From Verrucomicrobiaceae bacterium (lineage in GTDB: Bacteria > Verrucomicrobiota > Verrucomicrobiia > Verrucomicrobiales > Verrucomicrobiaceae), in assembly GCA_027487315.1 (NCBI GenBank), contig JAIYDW010000183.1, positions 1 through 48,047 of the forward strand: 48,047 bases of DNA. The letters run 5' to 3'. The notes beneath the pieces were generated by a model, which did not search any database, was not told the DNA's origin, and saw only the letters and a program-made list of their open reading frames with translations. How positions within the stretch are numbered: the stretch's first letter is position 1; every line of letters begins with the position of its first letter. The position numbers and the translations under genes were made by a program. This document shows, piece by piece, positions 8,678 to 16,147 of the stretch.

Positions 8678-8801
8678 GACCGTTTCTCGAAAAGATTGTC
8701 ATTTTGATCCGGCGAGCGCAGTGGCTTCAGTGGCAAGAAAGTCGCGCAGCCCGCCATTAAATCAATAGCGGGCAAGGTGACAAGCATTCCGAGAATCGGT
8801 C
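8678..8801. repeat. 124-bp inverted repeat adjoining copy 1 of the 182-bp element
   Basis: The ends gaccgtttctcg (8678-8689) and cgagaatcggtc (8790-8801) are inverted repeats with one mismatch. The pairing continues inward: ttgtcattttg pairs with caaggtgacaa with two G:T-type positions. An additional short hairpin (cccgc...gcggg, about 8751-8773) lies inside. The element starts at the base after the 182-bp repeat and its right end touches the stop codon of the MBL-fold gene. No coding region is seen. It may act as a transcript-end hairpin for that gene or be a separate repeat family. Confidence 0.6.
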
Positions 8802-9736
8802 TACTTGAACAGCACGGACTCCCCCTCGTCCAGCACCCGCACCTGATGCGCCACCTGCAACCGGTCCGCCTCCGTCCACAACCGTTGCACCGGCTCATGC
8901 AAAGGCTCCCCACCCAGAGGAAACGTATCGTGATGCATCGGCACCAGCGCATCCCCTTCCAAAATCTGAAACGCCTCCAGCGCCTCCTCCGGATTCATGT
9001 GCACCTGCCTCCCCGACGGCGCGTCATACGCCCCGATCGGCATCAGCGCCACATCCACCTTCGCCCGCTTCCCGATCTCACTGAACCCGTCAAACATCGC
9101 ACTATCCCCGCAGTGAAACACCGTCCGCTCCGGCCCCGTGATCAAATACCCCCCAAACTGCCGGTGCGTGTCATGAATCATCCTCGCCCCCCAGTGCCGC
9201 GCCGGCGTCATCGTGATGTGCAAATCCTTGAACCGCGCCATCTGCCATGTGTCCAACTCCACGATCTGTCCAAACCCGCACCGCTTCACCAGCACCCCCA
9301 CCCCCTTCGGCACCACGATCGGCTGCCCATCCGCCAGCTTCCGCAAACTCGGCAAATGCAGGTGATCAAAATGCGCATGCGTCACCAACACCAAATCCAC
9401 CGGCGGCAAATCATGCGGCCATAGCCCCGGCTGCCTCACCCGCTTCACCGGCCCATGCCACAGCGCCCAGTTCGGATCCACCACCACATTCACCGATCCC
9501 ACCTGCAAAAAAAAGCCCGCATGCCCCAGCCACGTCACCCCCACCTCATCCGCCTGCGCCTGCGGCACCGCCTCAAACGCCCTCGCCCGCCGCCGAGGCG
9601 ATAACAACGCCGGTATCAAGACCTCCCCCAAAAACTGCAAATTCCGCTTCCGCCACCCCGGCGTCGGCAACAACCCCACCTGATTCTCCCCCAACTCCTT
9701 CCGACGAAACAGACTCCGCTGTTGGCTCGTGGCCAT
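8801..9736 (-). CDS. MBL-fold hydrolase, NAPE-PLD/UlaG-like
   Basis: The metallo-beta-lactamase signature HxHxDH is present as THAHFDHLH (H120, H122, D124, H125 from this start), preceded by TWLGHAGFFLQ and VVVDPNW. Downstream are PARHWGAR and FHCGDSAMF, typical of the NAPE-phospholipase D-like and UlaG-like branch of two-metal hydrolases, and MPIGAY and PMHHDTFPLGG follow as in that group. The natural substrate is unknown; family members cleave phosphodiester or lactone bonds. I prefer ATG 9736 because AAGGGG lies five bases upstream; ATG 9772 adds 12 residues. It is divergent from the Fur-family gene, with ~190 bp between. No signal peptide is seen, so a cytosolic location is likely. Confidence 0.85.
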   Translation of the reverse strand: MATSQQRSLFRRKELGENQVGLLPTPGWRKRNLQFLGEVLIPALLSPRRRARAFEAVPQAQADEVGVTWLGHAGFFLQVGSVNVVVDPNWALWHGPVKRVRQPGLWPHDLPPVDLVLVTHAHFDHLHLPSLRKLADGQPIVVPKGVGVLVKRCGFGQIVELDTWQMARFKDLHITMTPARHWGARMIHDTHRQFGGYLITGPERTVFHCGDSAMFDGFSEIGKRAKVDVALMPIGAYDAPSGRQVHMNPEEALEAFQILEGDALVPMHHDTFPLGGEPLHEPVQRLWTEADRLQVAHQVRVLDEGESVLFK

Positions 9737-9929
9737 CGCGGCCCCTTCTCGAGACAACGGATCAAAAATCATTGGGGAACAATATCAGACGTGAGAACAA
9801 AAGAGTTTACGACCCACCCCACCCCCTCACAAGCCTCATTTCAGGAATCTTGACCTTTTCCGACCCAATCCCTCCCCAAAACCTCATCTCAGTTGTCAAC
9901 CTCCCAAATCCTGTCTAAGCTCCCTCCTA

Positions 9930-10403
9930 ATGGACGCTCAGATCGCCGAGAGACTCAATAACCACCTCGCCAGCAAAGGCTTGCGACGCACCCGCCAGCG
10001 CGAAGTCATCGTCGACACCGTCTTCTCCTCCGACGAGCACTTCAACGCCGAAGAACTCCTCGACCGCGTCCGTGCCGTCGACCGCACCGTCTCCCGCGCC
10101 ACCGTCTACCGCACCCTCACCCTCATGGTCGAATGCGGCCTCCTCCGCCACGTCGACCTCGGCCGCGAACAAACCTACTACGACCCCAATTTCCTCGACA
10201 AACCCCAGCACAACCACCTCATCTGCATCGACTGCGACCGCGTCGTCGAGTTTGAGGACGAACACGTCGCCCTCCTCAACGACTGCATCACCCGCCGCCT
10301 CGGCTTCCGCCCCCAGATGCAAAGCATGCGCATCGAAGCCCACTGCGACGAACTCGGTCGCAACGGCACCTGCCGCTTCAAAACCGAACGCGCCGCCCGC
10401 TAG
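9930..10403 (+). CDS. Fur-family transcriptional regulator
   Basis: This is a 157-aa metal-sensing repressor of the Fur/Zur/PerR family. The winged-helix part contains LRRTRQREVIVDTVF and SRATVYRTLTLMVECGLL, the DNA-recognition region. The dimerisation part has HNHLICIDCDRVVEFED, with the HNH metal motif (residues 94-96) and the first zinc CxxC (C99 and C102). C139 and C148 near the C-terminus could complete a structural zinc site. Whether it senses iron, zinc, manganese or peroxide cannot be decided from sequence. The ferritin gene at 6.5 kb is a plausible target. Its TAG stop codon is formed by the first three bases of the 182-bp repeat copy 2. Confidence 0.92.
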   Translation: MDAQIAERLNNHLASKGLRRTRQREVIVDTVFSSDEHFNAEELLDRVRAVDRTVSRATVYRTLTLMVECGLLRHVDLGREQTYYDPNFLDKPQHNHLICIDCDRVVEFEDEHVALLNDCITRRLGFRPQMQSMRIEAHCDELGRNGTCRFKTERAAR

Positions 10404-10582
10404 CCTGGGTTATTCATGAAATTCGTTGCGAAAACGCCAGAAAGCCCGTTGATGCAAGGCGGGCGCAGTTTTGAAAGGCTGAGTGCATTTGTAAATGCTC
10501 GATGCCTTTCAAAACAAGCCCAACGCCGCAGACACGGGCTTTCTGGCGTTTGCAGTAGAAGGCTCATGAATAATCCAGGCTA
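10401..10582. repeat. 182-bp palindromic repeat, copy 2
   Basis: Same length and organisation as copy 1. The terminal inverted repeats (10401-10419 and 10564-10582) match at 18 of 19 positions. An inner 18-bp stem is perfect: aaacgccagaaagcccgt pairs with acgggctttctggcgttt. The same 12-bp gttttgaaaggc/gcctttcaaaac pair and the central gcattt/aaatgc hairpin are present. Relative to copy 1, three base pairs in the 18-bp stem differ on both sides while still pairing. The left end supplies the fur-family stop codon, and the right end lies 11 bp before the SH3-like gene. Confidence 0.9.
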
Positions 10583-10593
10583 ACCTCACACTC

Positions 10594-10932
10594 ATGTCCA
10601 CCTACATCGCCACCGCCGACTACGAAGTCATCGACCGCGCCCCCCTCACCCTCGTCGTGGGCGACCTCGTCCGCCCCGGTCAAACAGACACCGACTGGCC
10701 CGGCTGGGTCTGGGTCACCGCCATCACCGGCCGTGGCAGCTATGTCCCCGAGGAAATCCTCACCCCCCAGCCCGACGGCACCGCCCGCGTCACCCAACCC
10801 TTCCACGCCCGCGACCTCACCGTCAAAAAAGGCGACACCATCGAGTCCCTCCGCGAAGTCAAAGGCTGGCACTGGTGCAAAAACGCCACCACCGAAGGCT
10901 GGCTCCCCGCCTACCTCCTCCGCCCGGTCTAA
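10594..10932 (+). CDS. Small protein with two SH3-like domains
   Basis: The 112-aa product reads as two short beta-barrel modules. The first (residues ~3-60) has ATADYEVIDRAPLTLVVGDLV followed by WPGWVWVTAITGRGSYVPEEIL. The second (~65-112) has ALTVKKGDTIESL-type sequence, here LTVKKGDTIESLREVKGW, and ends GWLPAYLLRPV. The ALYDY-like openings, the paired tryptophans and the GWLPxxYL endings are typical of SH3 folds, which bind peptides or cell-wall material. No signal peptide is present, so it is probably cytosolic. The ligand is unknown. Transcription must start within or before repeat copy 2, because its start codon lies 11 bp after that element. Confidence 0.75.
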   Translation: MSTYIATADYEVIDRAPLTLVVGDLVRPGQTDTDWPGWVWVTAITGRGSYVPEEILTPQPDGTARVTQPFHARDLTVKKGDTIESLREVKGWHWCKNATTEGWLPAYLLRPV

Positions 10933-10999
10933 AAAAAGGCCCATGCCCCAGCCTCAAAACCGGAACACGGGTCTCTATCACTGATCTGCCCGGATCGAC

Positions 11000-11338
11000 C
11001 TACTTGGCATCTCCCTTGCCACCCTTACCGCCCTTGCCATCAGGACTGCCTTTGCCTCCCTTGCCACCTTTGCCATCTGGAGATCCCTTGCCGCCAGGAC
11101 CACCCTTGCCCTCACGCATCTTCGCCAAAGCAGCCTTGTCCTCCTCACTGATCGACGCCCGCTCCTTCTCATCCAACTTCTTGTCCCCGTTCGTGTCATA
11201 CTTCTTCATGATCGCCATCATCTCAGGTGAAGGCTTCCCTTTGCCTTTACCGTCCCCTTTGCCCTTGGCTTGAGGTTCAGCGTTGATCGTCACAGCCAGC
11301 AGGCCGATCCCAAATGCGAATAATAGAGCTTTTGTCAT
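11000..11338 (-). CDS. Exported EF-hand protein with Gly/Lys-rich tail
   Basis: The 112-aa protein starts with a signal peptide (TKALLFAFGIGLLAVTINA). One canonical EF-hand loop spans residues 48-59 (DTNGDKKLDEKE), with acidic or polar ligands at positions 1, 3, 5, 9 and 12, so calcium binding is likely. The C-terminal third is low-complexity, built from GKGG and GSPDGKGGKGGK units; the latter occurs twice. Single EF-hand exported proteins of this kind are frequent in Verrucomicrobiota and Planctomycetes, but no function is established. I chose ATG 11338 because it gives the signal peptide. Confidence 0.8.
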   Translation of the reverse strand: MTKALLFAFGIGLLAVTINAEPQAKGKGDGKGKGKPSPEMMAIMKKYDTNGDKKLDEKERASISEEDKAALAKMREGKGGPGGKGSPDGKGGKGGKGSPDGKGGKGGKGDAK

Positions 11339-11462
11339 GTCTTGTTTTGGTTGGTGATGTTCTTGGTTGCCGTTTGCGACAGGCCGTCCACTAAGCGGCG
11401 CACTCTCCCAAACACCGCATCCCGAACAAAGGTGCGAAAATAAAGAAAATCTTCCCAGCTCC

Positions 11463-12137
11463 CTACTTCCGCCGCCCCAAGAAGATCGTATGCACCTTCC
11501 GCTTCGCCTGCGCATACGCTTTCACCGCCTCCACCCTCACCTGAAATCCAGTCTTCACTAACCGCCGAACAAAGGCCGGATCCCCACTCGCCGACCAAAA
11601 CGCCACACACCCGCCCGGCTTCAACACCCTCCCAATCATCGCCAACCCATCCGCCTGATACATCCGCCCATTCCCCTCCTGCACCATCGCCACCGGCCCA
11701 TTGTCCACATCCAGCAAAATCGCATCATACCGCTCCGCCTCCCCCTTCAGCATCAATTCATAAACATCCCCCAGCACCATCCGAACACGCGGCTCATCCA
11801 CCAGCAACCCATTGACCTCCGCCAAGTGTTCCCGATTCCACGCCACCACCTCCGGCAGCAACTCGGCCACCTCGATCAACCCATCCTCACCCAGCAACTC
11901 CAACACCGCCCTCAGCGTGAATCCAAACCCAAGACCCCCAATCAACACCCGCACCCCACGCTTCCCTCGCAATCCCTCACACCCCAACTCCGCCAACATC
12001 CTCTCAGACTCCGGCGCATTCGTCCCCATCAACGCCTGCCCGTTCACTCTCAAGAAGAACTCTTGGCCCCGCCGATGCAGCGTCAGTTTCGCTCCCTCCG
12101 CCGTTTCAGCTTCCGCAATGGTCAAAAAAGGCTGCAC
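11463..12137 (-). CDS. Spermidine-synthase-like SAM-binding protein
   Basis: The 224-aa protein has a Rossmann methyltransferase core: RVLIGGLGFGFTLRAVLELLG is the GGxGxG-type cofactor motif, IEVAELLPEVVAWNREHL the acidic second strand, and YDAILLDVDNGP the strand-4 motif, which carries the D-x-D element seen in spermine/spermidine synthase family proteins. Whether it transfers an aminopropyl or a methyl group is not decidable. The typical N-terminal spermidine-synthase beta-domain is short, so it may be one of the shortened relatives. It lies 8 bp after the DUF1080 gene on the same strand and is likely co-transcribed with it. Confidence 0.8.
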   Translation of the reverse strand: MQPFLTIAEAETAEGAKLTLHRRGQEFFLRVNGQALMGTNAPESERMLAELGCEGLRGKRGVRVLIGGLGFGFTLRAVLELLGEDGLIEVAELLPEVVAWNREHLAEVNGLLVDEPRVRMVLGDVYELMLKGEAERYDAILLDVDNGPVAMVQEGNGRMYQADGLAMIGRVLKPGGCVAFWSASGDPAFVRRLVKTGFQVRVEAVKAYAQAKRKVHTIFLGRRK

Positions 12138-12144
12138 AACACGC

Positions 12145-12933
12145 TCACTTCCCCTCCAGCGACATCAACTCAATCTTCCGAAACCAAACCGGCTGCCCCT
12201 CCGCCTGCAACGCAATGTGACCATACCCCAGCTTCACATTCCCTCCCGCTTCGATCTGATCCGTCGCAGGCGCATTGTTGTTCGTCGGATCCAATTGCGG
12301 ATGCTGATACCGCAACACCTCCACCCCATTCACCCGATGAATGATCTCCTCATGCCCTCTCACCTCCACCTCCGCTAACACCCACTCCTCCGCTGGAAAC
12401 GTCGGCGCGCTCGACTTCACAATGTGCTTCGTCACCAACACCCCACCCATCTCCACATGCGTCCCCGGGGTGCAAAGATTGCCCGTCGACCGCTCCCCCT
12501 TCCCCTCGTCCGCCAAAAACTGCATCTCCAAACTCGCCGGAAAACCCTGGTCAAACCGCATGCTCTGCGGCGGCTGCGCATGCAGCATCACCCCGCTGTT
12601 CAGGTTCACATACTTCGGCGCATCCGCCATCATCGAACCCGTGAACCGATACTCCAACCGCAGCCGATAGTGTGAGTAAGCCAGGTTCGTGTACAAATGC
12701 CCATACTGCTCGTCAAACCGCTCATACCCCTCATATCCCACCTTCAAAATCCCCTCCTCAACCTTAAACGTCTCCGCAAAATTCTCCCCCAGCGGCCGCT
12801 TCGCAATCTTGATTGTCCACCCACTCAAATCCTTCCCATTGAAAATCGGAATCCACTTCGCCTCCTCAGCGGCACTATCGACCGCCAGCAGACAAACAAA
12901 GAGGGCGGCGCAAACAGAAGATGTCGAAGTCAT
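12145..12933 (-). CDS. Exported DUF1080 (3-keto-disaccharide hydrolase family) protein
   Basis: After a signal peptide (MTSTSSVCAALFVCLLAVDSAAEE) the protein contains the DUF1080 signature IFNGKDLSGWTIK, a concanavalin-like jelly-roll fold, with SGVMLHAQPP, LEMQFLADEGKGE and HRVNGVEVLRYQHPQLD following. Family members hydrolyse 3-keto-glycosides or bind carbohydrate in the periplasm. That agrees with the sulfatase genes around it. The start at ATG 12933 gives the signal peptide; an upstream in-frame ATG at 13017 would overlap the sulfatase start and is less likely. It is transcribed divergently from the sulfatase at 13006, with ~70 bp between. Confidence 0.88.
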   Translation of the reverse strand: MTSTSSVCAALFVCLLAVDSAAEEAKWIPIFNGKDLSGWTIKIAKRPLGENFAETFKVEEGILKVGYEGYERFDEQYGHLYTNLAYSHYRLRLEYRFTGSMMADAPKYVNLNSGVMLHAQPPQSMRFDQGFPASLEMQFLADEGKGERSTGNLCTPGTHVEMGGVLVTKHIVKSSAPTFPAEEWVLAEVEVRGHEEIIHRVNGVEVLRYQHPQLDPTNNNAPATDQIEAGGNVKLGYGHIALQAEGQPVWFRKIELMSLEGK

Positions 12934-13005
12934 CTTCACATCATGAACGGGTGGCGCGCGATTCCAAACGGAAGATTTCACCCGTCCCCACGTTACACAC
13001 CCCGC

Positions 13006-14463
13006 ATGAAGCCCCAACTCCTCCTCCTTTCACTGCTCACCCTCGCCTCGACGTCCTTCGCCGCAAAGCCGAACATCCTCTTCCTCCTGAGCGATGACCA
13101 CAGCTACCCCTTCCTCAGCACCTACGGCGACACCAACGTCAAAACACCCACCCTGGATCAAATCGCAGCCGAGGGCATGAAGTTCCATCGTTTCTTCACC
13201 GGAGCTCCTCAGTGCGTGCCCTCCCGTGCCACCCTCATGACCGGACGCTCACCCGTCGCCGCACGAATGACCCGCTTCTCCGCGCCCCTGCCCCGCGACG
13301 AAATCACCCTCCCTGAACTCCTCCGCGACAAAGGCGGCTACTTCACCGGCGTCTGCGGCCGCAGTTTCCACCTCGACGGCTCCAACAAAACCGGTCCCTC
13401 CACCTCCAAGGTCTTTGACGACCACCACTTGAAAACCTTCATCGACCGCGTGGACTCGCTGAACACTTGCTCGGACAACGAAGTGGCCACTCAAGTCGCC
13501 TCCTTTATCGACCAAACGCCCGCCGACAAACCCTTCTTCATGTGGGCGAATTTCAGCGATCCGCATCACGTCTGGAATGCCCCCGCCGAATTCCGTCCCG
13601 ATCCCGCTTCGCTCAAACTACCCGCTCACTTCCCCGATCTACCCGGCGTCCGCGAGCAACTCGCCGACTACTGCGCTGAAGTGAATCGAGTCGATCAAAC
13701 CATCGCAGGCGTGCTCGAAGTCCTCAAAAAACGTGGCCTCATGGAAAACACCATCATTATCTTCTGCGGCGACAACGGAATGGCCATGCCCCACGGCAAA
13801 GGCTCCCTCTACGATCCCGGCTCAAACGTGCCCTTCCTCGTCCGCTGGCCCGGCGTCGTGAAGCCCGGCAGCGACTCTCGGGCACTCGTCAGCGCTGAAG
13901 ACCTCGCCCCCACTTTACTCGCCGCCGCAGGACTCGAGCCCGGCTCCGAAATGAGCGGCGTCAGCTTCTTGTCCCTCCTCAAAGGCGAAACCCACAGACC
14001 AAGAAAACACCTCTTCATCGAGCGCGGCCCGCACGGCTCCGCCCCCGTTCAGGCCGACATGACCAACGCCGGTTTCGACCTCGCCCGCGCCGTGCGCAGC
14101 GACCGCTTCAAACTCATCTACAACTGCACCCCTTGGCTCCCCTACTCACCTGTCGACTCCGCCGGTGGCCAGGCCTGGAAACAAATGCAGGAAGCCAACG
14201 CCGCCGGCAAACTCCCGCCTGGCATGACCGCCACCTACTTCACCACGCCCCGTCCCGTCTACGAACTCTACGACCTCGAAGCCGACCCCGGCGAATTGAA
14301 CAACCTCAGCGGCAACCCCCAACTCGGCGCCACCGAACGCGAACTCCGCACCGCCCTCGCCGAAAAAATGATCCTCGACTGGGACTACCTCCCACTGCCC
14401 GATTTGATGGAAGGCAATGCCAGTGCAGGCGGCGGCAAAAAGGCCAAGGGAAAGAAAAAATAA
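13006..14463 (+). CDS. Exported sulfatase (CVPSR type)
   Basis: This is a type I sulfatase of 485 aa with signal peptide LLLLSLLTLASTSFAA. The formylglycine motif is C70-V-P-S-R within QCVPSRATLMTGR, the cysteine that the maturation enzyme converts to formylglycine. Metal-binding motifs are LLSDDHSYPFL near the N-terminus and FCGDNGMAMPHGKGSLYD late in the catalytic domain. Such enzymes cleave sulfate esters from glycans in the periplasm or outside the cell. The subfamily is not clear; the sequence after CVPSR (SPVAARMTRF) is closer to choline/iduronate-type enzymes. The C-terminus is a short Lys-rich tail (GGGKKAKGKKK). It heads a run of sulfatase genes. Confidence 0.93.
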   Translation: MKPQLLLLSLLTLASTSFAAKPNILFLLSDDHSYPFLSTYGDTNVKTPTLDQIAAEGMKFHRFFTGAPQCVPSRATLMTGRSPVAARMTRFSAPLPRDEITLPELLRDKGGYFTGVCGRSFHLDGSNKTGPSTSKVFDDHHLKTFIDRVDSLNTCSDNEVATQVASFIDQTPADKPFFMWANFSDPHHVWNAPAEFRPDPASLKLPAHFPDLPGVREQLADYCAEVNRVDQTIAGVLEVLKKRGLMENTIIIFCGDNGMAMPHGKGSLYDPGSNVPFLVRWPGVVKPGSDSRALVSAEDLAPTLLAAAGLEPGSEMSGVSFLSLLKGETHRPRKHLFIERGPHGSAPVQADMTNAGFDLARAVRSDRFKLIYNCTPWLPYSPVDSAGGQAWKQMQEANAAGKLPPGMTATYFTTPRPVYELYDLEADPGELNNLSGNPQLGATERELRTALAEKMILDWDYLPLPDLMEGNASAGGGKKAKGKKK

Positions 14464-14488
14464 TCTCTCCACACCCACCTGAATTCAT

Positions 14489-14507
14489 GTGGCTATTCGA
14501 TAGCCAC
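14489..14507. promoter_or_regulatory. 19-bp perfect palindrome upstream of a sulfatase gene
   Basis: The sequence gtggctattcgatagccac has an 8-bp stem and a 3-nt loop. It ends 51 nt before the ATG of the next sulfatase. An identical copy lies 49 nt before the sulfatase start at 24806. It has no T-run after it, so it does not look like a terminator. An operator for a dimeric regulator or an mRNA leader hairpin are the two plausible readings. Confidence 0.6.
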
Positions 14508-14558
14508 TTGAGCATCGGACCTGCAACAAGCCGATGACACCTGCGTTTCCAAGGCACC

Positions 14559-16139
14559 ATGAAACGCTTCTTGTCTTTCCTCCTGCTTGCCCTTTGCAGC
14601 ATCTCTGCAGCAGCCGACAAACCCAACATCATCGTCATCCTCGTTGACGACATGGGCTTCGCTGATCTCGGCTGTTACGGCTCCGAAATCCCCACCCCCA
14701 ACCTCGACGCCCTCGCCGCTGGCGGTCTTCGCTTCACCCAGTTCTACAATACCGCCCGCTGTTGCCCCACTCGCGCCTCCCTCCTCACCGGCCTTTACCC
14801 CCATCAAACCGGAGTCGGCCACATGACCGAGGACAAGGGCGCCCCCGGTTATGCGGGCCGTCTCAATGACTCCTGCGTCACCATCGCAGAAGTCCTCAAA
14901 CCCGCCGGTTACTTCACCGCCATGACCGGCAAATGGCATGTCGGCCAAAACCTCGGCGTCACGCCTAGGGGTCGCGGCTTTGACCGCAGCTTGAACGCAG
15001 CGGCAGGCGGCTTCTACTTCCCTGAATCGGATAAAGCCAAGCTCTTCCTCAACGGTGAGGAAATCAAAAACGATGACCCGCGTCTGCCGCAAAGCTGGTA
15101 CTCCACCGACCTCTGGACCACCTTCGGATTGAAGTTCATCGACGACGCTCTCACCGAAAAGAAATCCTTCTACCTCCACCTCTGCCACAACGCCCCCCAC
15201 TTCCCCCTCCAAGCTCCCGCAGAAGAAATCGCCAAGTTCCGTGGCCAATACAAAATCGGCTGGGGTGCCATCCGCGACCGTCGCTATGCCAAACAGCAAG
15301 AGCTGGGAATCATCGATGCCACTTGGGCCAAATCCCCTCGCCCCAAAGACGTCCAACCCTGGGCCGACGTCCCTGCCGAAGAGCAGGACCGCTTCGACCA
15401 CCTCATGGCCACCTACGCCGCCGTTGTCCACCGCATGGACAAGGCCATCGGCGATCTCGTCTCCGGCCTCAAACAGCGGGGCGTTTTCGAAAACACCCTC
15501 ATCCTCTTCATGTCCGACAACGGCGGCAACGCCGAAGCCGGACCCTCCGGTCGCACCCAGGGCGACCCCACCAAAGCCGACTCCAATTGGTTCTGCGGAG
15601 AAAGCTGGGCCTTCGCCGAAAACACACCCTTTCGCCTCTTCAAACATTACAACCACGAAGGCGGCATCGCCACCCCACTCATCGCTCATTGGCCAATCGG
15701 CATCACCGCCAAAAACGAACTCCGCTCCCACCCCGGCCACCTAATCGACATCATGGCCACCTGCATCGACGTCAGCGGCGCCACCTATCCGCAACAATAC
15801 AACGCCAAACCCATCACACCGCTCGAAGGCAAAAGCCTCGTCCCCGCTTTCAAAAACGATCCCATCTCACGCGATGCCCTCTTCTGGGAACACGAAGGCA
15901 ACGCTGCCATCCGCGTCGGCGACCTCAAACTCGTCCGCCAAAGCCGCACCGGCCCCTGGGAACTCTACAACCTCAAATCTGACCGCACCGAACTCCACAA
16001 CCTCGCCAACGCTCAACCCGAAAAAGCCCAGGAACTCGCCAACCAATGGGAAGCTTGGGCCGAACGCACCCACGTAAAACCGTATCCCATCGAGGGCAAA
16101 GCCAAAAAGAAGGGCAAAGGCAAGAAGAAGGCTGAATAG
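14559..16139 (+). CDS. Exported arylsulfatase (CCPTR type)
   Basis: The 526-aa protein has a signal peptide (FLSFLLLALCSISAAA) and the arylsulfatase N-terminus IIVILVDDMGFADLGCYGSE. The formylglycine cysteine is C68 in C-C-P-T-R within ARCCPTRASLLTG, a CxPTR variant. MTGKWHVGQ carries the substrate-sulfate-binding lysine and histidine, and LFMSDNGGNAE the late metal ligands. Family members hydrolyse sulfate esters. The C-terminus is Lys-rich (GKAKKKGKGKKKAE). AAGG lies just upstream of the ATG. A 19-bp palindrome is 51 nt before the start. It converges with the DUF1592 gene, 8 bp apart. Confidence 0.95.
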   Translation: MKRFLSFLLLALCSISAAADKPNIIVILVDDMGFADLGCYGSEIPTPNLDALAAGGLRFTQFYNTARCCPTRASLLTGLYPHQTGVGHMTEDKGAPGYAGRLNDSCVTIAEVLKPAGYFTAMTGKWHVGQNLGVTPRGRGFDRSLNAAAGGFYFPESDKAKLFLNGEEIKNDDPRLPQSWYSTDLWTTFGLKFIDDALTEKKSFYLHLCHNAPHFPLQAPAEEIAKFRGQYKIGWGAIRDRRYAKQQELGIIDATWAKSPRPKDVQPWADVPAEEQDRFDHLMATYAAVVHRMDKAIGDLVSGLKQRGVFENTLILFMSDNGGNAEAGPSGRTQGDPTKADSNWFCGESWAFAENTPFRLFKHYNHEGGIATPLIAHWPIGITAKNELRSHPGHLIDIMATCIDVSGATYPQQYNAKPITPLEGKSLVPAFKNDPISRDALFWEHEGNAAIRVGDLKLVRQSRTGPWELYNLKSDRTELHNLANAQPEKAQELANQWEAWAERTHVKPYPIEGKAKKKGKGKKKAE

Positions 16140-16147
16140 CCGTGAAG

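Noticed and set aside
9773-9929. Fur-type operator upstream of the Fur-family gene
   Set aside because: No convincing 19-bp inverted GATAAT-like array was found by eye.
14489-14507. 19-bp palindrome read as a transcription terminator
   Set aside because: No T-run follows either copy, and both keep a fixed distance to the next start codon.
14493-15740. 415-codon open frame opposite the arylsulfatase
   Set aside because: Antisense shadow; the arylsulfatase has a full active site and signal peptide in the other strand.
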